Below, one piece after another: positions 24,489 through 31,743 of a stretch of 31,743 nucleotides of DNA. The stretch lies in contig NAOQ01000106.1 of assembly GCA_002751075.1 (NCBI GenBank), positions 137,246-168,988 of the forward strand. The letters run 5' to 3'. Within the stretch, counting starts at the first letter, position 1. Every line of letters starts with the position of its first letter. The position numbers and the translations under genes were made by a program. A model generated the notes under the pieces. It was not told the origin of the DNA and did not search any database. It saw only the letters and a list, made by a program, of their open reading frames with translations. Source of the DNA: Ichthyophonus hoferi. Its lineage: Eukaryota > Opisthokonta > Ichthyosporea > Ichthyophonida > Ichthyophonidae.

Positions 24489-24974
24489 TCATTTCTTCTT
24501 TTCTTGAAACAGATTGGAGATTTTTTTCAGTGCATGTTCATGGGCATGCACGACCTCGTCTTGGAGCTTCTTCTTGAAAATCCAATTGCATTTGCCTTTG
24601 AAGTATTGTCGCACTATAGTGTTTCCATTTGCTTGTATCAGAAATTCATACCTGTTTTTGATTACTATACCGTTTGTTGCTTTTGCGGTAAGGATAATTT
24701 CATAATTATGGTGGGATGCTTTTGAATAAAAATACTCACATTTTACCACTACATCTATATTTGATAATCCCCACAATATGGAAATATTTAGCACTTTAGT
24801 ACACTTATAATGATTATTATCCTGTTCATCTACAGTCAAGGACTTCAAACAGGAAAGAATGAGCTTTTGGTTGTTGGGGTCCTTGAAGAATTCATACACT
24901 TCCTTTGCATCGGCATTGATAGGTTGGGAAAAATTGAGCTTTACGGTAGGGTGTAGGACGGAGCCGATAGACAT
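24489..24974 (-). CDS. SRPBCC / START-like domain protein, intronless
   Basis: A single uninterrupted frame of 161 residues with a normal Met start and stop. It has the SRPBCC (Bet v1/START, polyketide-cyclase-like) arrangement. There is a first strand with FSQPINADAKEVYEFFKDPNN (about 15-35), a typical start where a strand leads to helix 1 and a DP turn. Then come alternating strand-like segments, a late strand with NGNTIVRQYFKG (about 117-127), and a long C-terminal amphipathic helix (about 130-158, WIFKKKLQDEVVHAHEHALK). The length fits one domain. Proteins of this fold carry hydrophobic ligands or lipids; the ligand here cannot be told. There is no signal peptide, so it is probably cytosolic. 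It is unusual in having no intron while every neighbour has several. Codon use is AT-rich like the surroundings, so a recent transfer is not evident. A retrocopy or an old transfer are alternatives. Confidence 0.72.
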   Translation of the reverse strand: MSIGSVLHPTVKLNFSQPINADAKEVYEFFKDPNNQKLILSCLKSLTVDEQDNNHYKCTKVLNISILWGLSNIDVVVKCEYFYSKASHHNYEIILTAKATNGIVIKNRYEFLIQANGNTIVRQYFKGKCNWIFKKKLQDEVVHAHEHALKKISNLFQEKKK

Positions 24975-26901
24975 ATTTTATATTTTACTGTTTTCTATGC
25001 TTTGATGTTTTAAAATGATTCTATTGAGGCAGGTTTTGCATATTATGTAAAGGCCTGTGCAAGTAAATTGACAGGTAAATACTTGTATTTAATGTATATA
25101 TAGTATAGAGAAAGACTGCGTATAAAAATAAATTATGGAACATTCACACTCAAATGACATTTCACTGAGGAATAATTGTACAATTACTATCAGAACACAA
25201 TGTGGTGTTGGAACAAGTCCAGCAGCTTCAAGTATTTAAATAACTGGCAGGCCTCTTATGCCTGCCAAGTATTCGTATTTACCCAACACTATTTCTGATT
25301 TACCAGCACCGTTAATCTAATTAAGCTAGATGGTGGCTCTTCGGCAACTTGATTGGGTTACAATAAATTTAAAACATTAGATTTGTTAATTGGACCACGG
25401 CATATTGTAGCCAATAATAACGTTATACAATGCAGATTATATGATCTAGAGCGAATAGAAATAACTATAGATCACAGTTTTCAGTTACAACATTTTATTA
25501 TGTTGCACTTTAAGATCGTACCATCGTATCATAGCCTAAACAACATTTTCATTTTAGTGATTTAATATTTTAATGTTTTTCAATTCGTTTTAAACGGTTC
25601 TAGGGGAAGGGTGGTTTTGTATATATGTTTATTAGTTTTATTATTTTTTATTGGAAATAGGACATTTTTGTTCCAGCTTTTTTTTATCATGATTTTACTC
25701 GCATTATCTTTTTAGCTTTATTCTTTTTAGTATTCTGATATATATGTTCAGTTTAATATTTATTTGTAGTTTAATTTAATTTTAGGTTTTCCTTAATTTT
25801 TGATTTTTAATTTTTAATGTTTAATTGACATTAAAATTAAATTAAATTTAATTTCAATTTTACTCTTTTTTATTTATTTTGCCATATACTGCATGCTAAT
25901 TGATCTCTTTATGCTTTCAGAGCAAGCTGTTTATTTTCCCACTGGTTGTGCTTTCACTATCTTTCACCAGTCCTATGGAAATAATATATATGAGGAATAA
26001 TAAATAAATATTATCAGTAATTATAATATTACCTTAATAGGAAATAAAATTAATTTTTAATTATAAAATATAGAATAAAAATATCAAGTATGGATATTGG
26101 ATATAAAGTATAATATTAATATTGTATGATATACTGTACACTAATATATTATTTGATGTGTACAGCTTAACACATGGCCGAATACTTTTATTCTATATAT
26201 AATATATTTTATAATTATAAATAAATTTTATTTGCCAAGGTAATATTACAACTGCTAGCAACATTTACTTGTCCTGGAAATGTTGTTTAAATCACATATC
26301 AAAGTTAATGCTCAGATGACCAGGAAAAAAACAATAGTTCCGCCTAGGTACTGGCAATAATAACAGTCTATCAAATACATGGGACAATTGACGCTTATAT
26401 AATACATGGTGTAAGACCTGCGTAGATGACGAAAGGCCTTAATTCCACGTGGTACGCTGGGCGATCTTCAGTATATTTGTTGGTTGGAACACCTAGCCTG
26501 CCAATGAACAGGCCTGCATTTGTATATTACCGTTCATTACTTTGCTGACTAATTCTAAAAATTATCATTATTTAATATTCAGTAACCAATTATATTTAAT
26601 TTTTATAATTATAAAGCCAATAATATCGTAATATTATGACTAAAATAAAGAATTACTACTGGTTGTGTCATACTTTCTCAAGGCTATGGAGGACATAGGA
26701 ATGATGATTGGTAGCTTATTTGCTAAACATTTTTATTGGGCTCAGATGTTTATACAAACCAATTAGAAATGATAAGTTTAAACGAGAGAACATAGAAAAA
26801 TAAATTTAATTAGGCTAGATGAGAATGGGATATATATATATAAATAATATAACATAACGTGCAAATATAGAGAGTGGGAGGTGTGAGGACTATTATAAGA
26901 T
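24975..26901. other. Divergent spacer between START-like and lipase genes
   Basis: 1.9 kb of AT-rich DNA between divergently transcribed genes, so it likely holds both promoters. CCAAT-type motifs cluster near 26500-26760, before the lipase gene. TA-rich sequence lies at about 26830-26850. A 70-residue frame at 25353-25565 shows no recognisable motif and is not called. GCCTGC-type hexamers recur near 25030, 25250, 26495 and 26515. Confidence 0.5.
25245..25267. repeat. Perfect 8-bp inverted repeat
   Basis: TGGCAGGC, a 7-base loop, then GCCTGCCA. It is G+C-rich in an AT-rich spacer and could form a small hairpin or be a dyad binding site. Confidence 0.6.
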
Positions 26902-29900
26902 ATGATTGAGAACCAGAAAGAAGCAATAATGAGTAACGCAGACGAGGAAATAGAGGAAGAGAAAGAAGAAAATGGAATAAGTATTAATATAAAAGAAGGC
27001 TTCAGTAGGCTTAGTAAAGTGTGTTCCGAGATAACACAGGGGAATACGGATTTTATATTCCCTGCATCAGTTGACTGTGAGAGGGATGTAGTTGACAAGT
27101 TAACAGAGGCGCTTGGAGACTTGACTCCTAATGATAAAGTGGATAAAATTGAGGTTAGCATATATGTAATATATACATACATATACACATGCATACGTAT
27201 ACACAATATATAGTGTATAGTATATAGTGCAAGGCATATAGTGTGCAAGATATATACATAGATTAACAATCATTTTCCCTGTAGGGCGAAGCCTGGGCCA
27301 AAGCCAATTTCATCCACATCTACCAAACCCTAGTGGAATCTAAACACCTCTTAGCTGGTTGCTATGATACCTGTATATCTATTGGCCGACTAGGGGATTA
27401 CCAAAAGAAAAAGATGAATATTCCTCAAATTCGTCATTATATAGATAGATTACAGGACCTTGTCCCCATGCTTAATACTAGAGCTGTAATGTTATTGAAG
27501 CCTGCTATAGCACTAGATGTTTCACCTTCTCAGCCTGGGAATGGTTATCGTAGTATGATCAGTGTTCTGGGAAGCGCACTTACGTAAGTATGTATGTATG
27601 TATGTGTAAATAAGTGTATGTATATGTGTATGTATGTATGTATGTTTGTTTGTATGTATGTACATTTATAAATGTATGTACATGTATATCTGTATCTAAC
27701 AAGTACCCTGACCCTTCTCCCTCCCTCCCTTCCTCTAGACACCTTAATGGCCGTCTCTCTCTCTTCCTGCACCAGTCTCGTAGAAAGATTAACCTATTCT
27801 TTGACTATTTTGAATTCGGTTCCTATTTGAACGATTATGTACACATTTTAGATATGATTGGTAAAATATTACAGGTAGGTGCTCTAAGTCTTGTGCGCTG
27901 TATATAGTTAGATATGTCTCGATATGGTTATATGCATGACATTTATGGTTGGCCAAATATAGTTTATATTTACTCTATTTGTAAGTATCAAGTTTAAATC
28001 ATACCAATACGTCTATATATGCATATATATATATATATATGCATACCTACTATCATACCATCATACACACTATCATACATACATGAAGACATGTATTAAA
28101 TTATCACATCACTAAATCATTTGAAAAGACCAAATCATATTATATCCTATCAGTTCATATCTTATCAAACTGCATTATATTCTATTATATTGTATCATAT
28201 ATCATGCCGGATTATATATTATCCTATCTTACCACAATCCAATCACTCTTGCACATAGACACGGATATGGATATGCTAAAAGTTAACTCCTGTCAACCAA
28301 TAATATGATTACGACATCTATGCTTTAGTAACTAATTATAATGAATCTTAACCAAGAATAATAATTTTATTATTATTTATTATAAGCACGTCAACATTAC
28401 TGCGTTGTATTTGATCAGAATATTTATTACGTTTAAATCTACCATTAATGTCTTTGTCTTTCGAGACTGGTAGTATATCGATTGGCTAACGATTAGTCGA
28501 TTACTATTACAATTGGCTGGCATGAATTAACATTTATTATGAATTTATATAATTAATCTAAGTAATCCATTATTGGTCTACAACTAATGACATTGTAAAT
28601 CATAATTAATTTTGCCTATAAAAAGATGGTTTATTAACGTTATTATTAATTAAAAAATTAAAACAACTTAAACTTATTCAAGCGGATGTGATTTGGTCAC
28701 AATTGTTATTAAAATTTTACTGCTGCACGCTATATAACTTGATTGGTTATTAATATGTCGTTAAAATTTATATCATGGGCGAACCTATAGTTATTATTAT
28801 ATGTGCAAATTTTGAGACTGTTATTTCTAACTTTACCATTGGTTCTATCTCTTCCACTAATATATGAATCAAGCAACACTAACCAATGAAGAGAGAATAA
28901 ATAATATTAATTATCACTTATACTATAATATTGGGCGGGGGGGTTCTATGCAGTTGGCCTTTAAAATTGTCTCTGAGGTGGGGCCTACGACGGTATTTTA
29001 CGACGAAGGTTTTAATGACGCTAAAGTATTGGCTAGAAGTATGCCTATACAGCACTTTTATGGTCAACGGTTTGGATTTCAAGTAGGTATTATATGAACT
29101 TTACGTTCTTTATATAAGTTTGGTATAAATGATGTTGGCATACCTAGCCAATTATATCTCTCTCATGCCTATTGCCAAAGCCAATCTCTTATCAACCATT
29201 GGGGGACCATTACGTCATTCCTATTATCTTTTGCACTTTTATTTAAAATAAAATTATGAACACGAATTGAAATCATTCATTCACATATTACTATATATAC
29301 TAGTTTAAAATTAAAAATTGACCAATCCCATAACATTAAAGACAATTCATTGGCTACAAACCACTGTTTTATTTTTGAATTTCTAATCATATACACATCT
29401 CCTATTACCCGCTTACGTCATTATAACCTAATACTGAATTTTACTTGGTAAATAAAAGAAGTTTTTAGTTGTTTTTTTAATATATTTTAATAACCAATCA
29501 TGTTGTAAATAATAATGCTGCACAATAGAACTCGATAAAAAGAAGAGAATATAACTACATTTTAATATGAGGAATCCACCAATAATTTAAAACAGCAATT
29601 ATGTTTCTCCATTTAGAATTTTTACTGTTCAATTGTTTAATTTCCTTTGAATTTCTGTTTTATTTTTGAAGTTATGACTCATAAGTATTGCATCATATTT
29701 TATAGTAGGTAGTACTATCGGCTATTCATACTAACTTTAACGTGTTTTATATATCTGTCTACCTCTCTCTCTTTCTCTCAGTATCCAGCCTGTCTATGCA
29801 CGGTATTCGAGACTATTCTCACAACCATGGCCCTATATAGCGAAGGATATGAAGTGAATGATGGTATGATTGCATAGTTATAGTCTAATGTATTCTGTTA

Positions 29901-30795
29901 TTTTTTATACTGTATTGTATTGTATTGTATTGTATTACAGTGTATTATATTGTATTAAATTGTATTATATTACATTGCATTATATTATATTGTGTTATAT
30001 TGTATTACAGTGTATTATATTATATTATATTATATTATATTATATTATATATATATGTATTAAAATTCAAATCGAATAAGCAATATATATATATACCTAT
30101 CTATATATATCTACTCAATCAATTTGCATATTTATCTTCCATCGCGCCAATGATATGATCTATTACTTATTTTGTTTTCTACCTTATATAGCCAGATTCA
30201 AGATATCGTTCAACTCTCTTTCGTCATCGGTTTCCGTGGCAACGGATCCTAAAAAGAGGGCCGAAGTATTAGTCTCTAAATTTAACAATCTGGATATAGG
30301 TTTTAATAGATCCTTTTGGAATTTATCTGAAACCACGCTTGCCAAGGTAATTAATTAATTAATTATATATGTACACGGACCTATTGTATGTAGTTGTTAT
30401 GAAATTATAAAGTTAAAATATTATATGCATATTGATAGGTAGTTCAATGATATTAAAAATTAAAAATTGCATTAATTGTAAATCTATATATAGATGCACG
30501 GACATACCATATATGGTTGATATAAAATTTAAAAAAATATTTACTTATTAAGTCGTGATGCATTTGTATTAAAAAGTAGAAATTTGGTAATAAATGTTGT
30601 AGGATAGTTATCCAATTATCTGTTAGTATCTAACTCTAGAATTATCTATTGAGCATATCTGATTTGCTTAATAGAGTTAATGTTCTATTTAGTGATTATT
30701 TTGTTGGTAGTTATAAAATTATATAATTTGGGATGCTTAGTTTGTTGCTAATATATATCTACACACACACACACATAAATACACTCCTTCATACA

Positions 30796-30827
<32 letters not shown>

Positions 30828-31743
30828 GCATGCTGGAAAACTGTTGGCTCCCTTGATGGCTATTAATAGAATGATCAACATTCCTGTACATCCCCTGACC
30901 GTACCCATCGATAGAAACCAAGTTAAATCAATGTTTGGTATGTATGGTCTCTATTAACTAATGACTACACCTGAATTATTTTACGTATGCAATATTAAAA
31001 AATAAGATATTATCTAAGATTCTATGATACTTAGTAGAACCTTATGTGATATACTATGATATGGTATAATATAGTATGCTATGATGTAGTATCATATTAT
31101 ATGATCGGATGATATATAATATAATCGTATACGACATGCTACCATATGATATACTATAATGTGATATAAGAATATATAATTTATACTACTTTTCTTACCA
31201 TATTTATTATCCAGTTGTTGACATACATAATTTTAAATACCTCCCGCCCTCAATGAATAAAAACTAATAAGACTATATAAAATTCATATATGGTTCCATT
31301 AAAAAAAGTTGTAGCCCACCAATAGGCCATTAGGGTTAATTAATTTTGTCCACACTAATTTTATCTTCTTATCTAAATCTAGCCCAATCGGAAGGGTTTT
31401 CACATGTTCCTGTACGCCTGATATCCTACCAATGGTTGCATGGCCAGGTAAGAGAGTGCCAATATGAATATACCTATGCCGATATACATATACCTATCTT
31501 ACTATATACCTATCTACCTATATACATATGTACATATACCTAACTACCTATCTACCTATATACATATATACATATATACATATACCTATCTACCTATATA
31601 CATATATACATATACCTATCTACCTATCTACCTATATACATATATACATATATACATATACCTATCTACCTATATACATATATACATATACCTATCTACC
31701 TATCTACCTATATACATATATACATATATACATATACCTATCT
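26902..31743 (+). CDS. LIPE: Hormone-sensitive lipase, N-terminal part (3' partial)
   Basis: Hydrolyses acylglycerols and cholesteryl esters in lipolysis. The eight visible exons encode 409 residues and all phases match: 26902-27153, 27285-27583, 27739-27874, 28954-29082, 29782-29863, 30192-30346, 30829-30937 and 31383-31447. An in-frame TAA just upstream of 26902 supports the start. After an acidic, Glu-rich leader of about 60 residues comes the HSL N-terminal domain, recognised against the mammalian enzyme. It has GNGYRS (169-174), LFLHQSR followed by a basic stretch, TTVFYDEG and HFYGQRFGFQ (exon 4), FNRSFWNLSET (exon 6) and VPVRLISY (396-403). The human counterparts are ANGYRS, LLHKSR, VLFFEGDEG, CFYGRCLGFQ, FWKAFWNITE and VLVRLISY. 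The last segment comes just before the alpha/beta-hydrolase part, so the HGGG oxyanion motif, catalytic Ser and regulatory loop should lie in exons past the window. Introns 3 (1079 bp) and 4 (699 bp) hold no gene but many CCAAT motifs. Confidence 0.9.
27582..27665. repeat. (GTAT)n tetranucleotide array at a splice donor
   Basis: A GTAT-type repeat starts directly at the exon 2 donor (GTAAGTATGTATG) and fills about half of the 155-bp intron 2 of the lipase gene. It provides several possible GTATGT donors. Confidence 0.85.
28018..28045. repeat. TATGCATATATATATGCATA palindromic repeat
   Basis: An AT run flanked by ATGCAT on both sides forms a self-complementary stretch in lipase intron 3. Confidence 0.6.
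29911..30055. repeat. (TGTAT)n / (ATTAT)n pentanucleotide array
   Basis: About 145 bp of pentanucleotide repeats, beginning as TGTAT and degrading to ATTAT, in lipase intron 5. Confidence 0.88.
30791..30825. repeat. (CATA)n microsatellite at a splice acceptor
   Basis: About nine CATA units run up to the exon 7 acceptor (ATATAG, exon from 30829) of the lipase gene. The array takes the place of a normal polypyrimidine tract. Confidence 0.88.
31451..31743. repeat. Compound CTATCTAC / ATACATAT satellite running off the window
   Basis: From just after the exon 8 donor to the window end the sequence alternates blocks of CTACCTAT-type and ATACATAT-type octamers in higher-order units of about 45-80 bp. 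It lies in lipase intron 8, and its full length is not visible. Confidence 0.85.

Noticed and set aside
24483-24725. Plus-strand frame opposite the START-like gene
   Set aside because: It is the antisense shadow of the better-supported minus-strand gene.
25353-25565. 70-residue plus-strand frame
   Set aside because: No motif, no splice context and AT-driven composition. It lies in the divergent spacer.
28864-28953. Open stretch before lipase exon 4 (start-like ATG at 28864)
   Set aside because: The TATGCAG acceptor at 28953 gives the phase and spacing seen in hormone-sensitive lipases. The extra residues have no counterpart in the family.
1-31743. tRNA genes, CRISPR arrays and prokaryotic operon features
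   Set aside because: No tRNA B-box with matching cloverleaf and no spaced repeat array was seen. The intron-split genes show this is eukaryotic DNA.

Overview
The window is AT-rich eukaryotic nuclear DNA. Its genes are split by GT-AG introns, and the spacers and introns are full of simple repeats. A hormone-sensitive-lipase N-terminal region and an FHA/RING ligase point to an animal or a close relative. Intron sizes (about 160 bp to 1.9 kb) and base composition would suit an early-branching animal such as a sponge, but this is inference. All gene models were built by hand from splice signals, phase matching and family motifs. There is no transcript evidence.

Layout: (1) 1-5818, minus strand: a secreted protein with two tandem phytocyanin/cupredoxin-type domains that keep the paired cysteines but appear to lack the copper ligands. 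Its 3' end lies beyond position 1. (2) 5819-7904: spacer with a weak retroelement relic and promoter-like CCAAT/TATA motifs. (3) 7905-11468, plus: a complete five-exon glycerol kinase of 500 residues. (4) 11469-19260: a long spacer holding a 671-base assembly gap, a 30-bp minisatellite, two or three candidate exons of an unrecognised minus-strand gene, and a heavily decayed foreign element (about 14.46-17.7 kb, possibly virus-derived). A related segment of that element lies in opposite orientation beside the gap. (5) 19261-23441, plus: an eight-exon FHA-coiled coil-RING ubiquitin ligase of 404 residues, RNF8/CHFR-like. (6) 24489-24974, minus: an intronless 161-residue SRPBCC/START-like protein. 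(7) 26902 to the window end, plus: the first eight exons (409 residues) of a hormone-sensitive lipase. The catalytic domain lies beyond the window.

How the genes relate: hormone-sensitive lipase releases glycerol from acylglycerols and glycerol kinase phosphorylates it. The two genes lie about 15 kb apart on the same strand, with two apparently unrelated genes between them. The most novel items are the cupredoxin gene, the small intronless START-like gene, the unidentified minus-strand exons and the decayed element. Noncoding DNA is also unusually rich in RCCAAT motifs.
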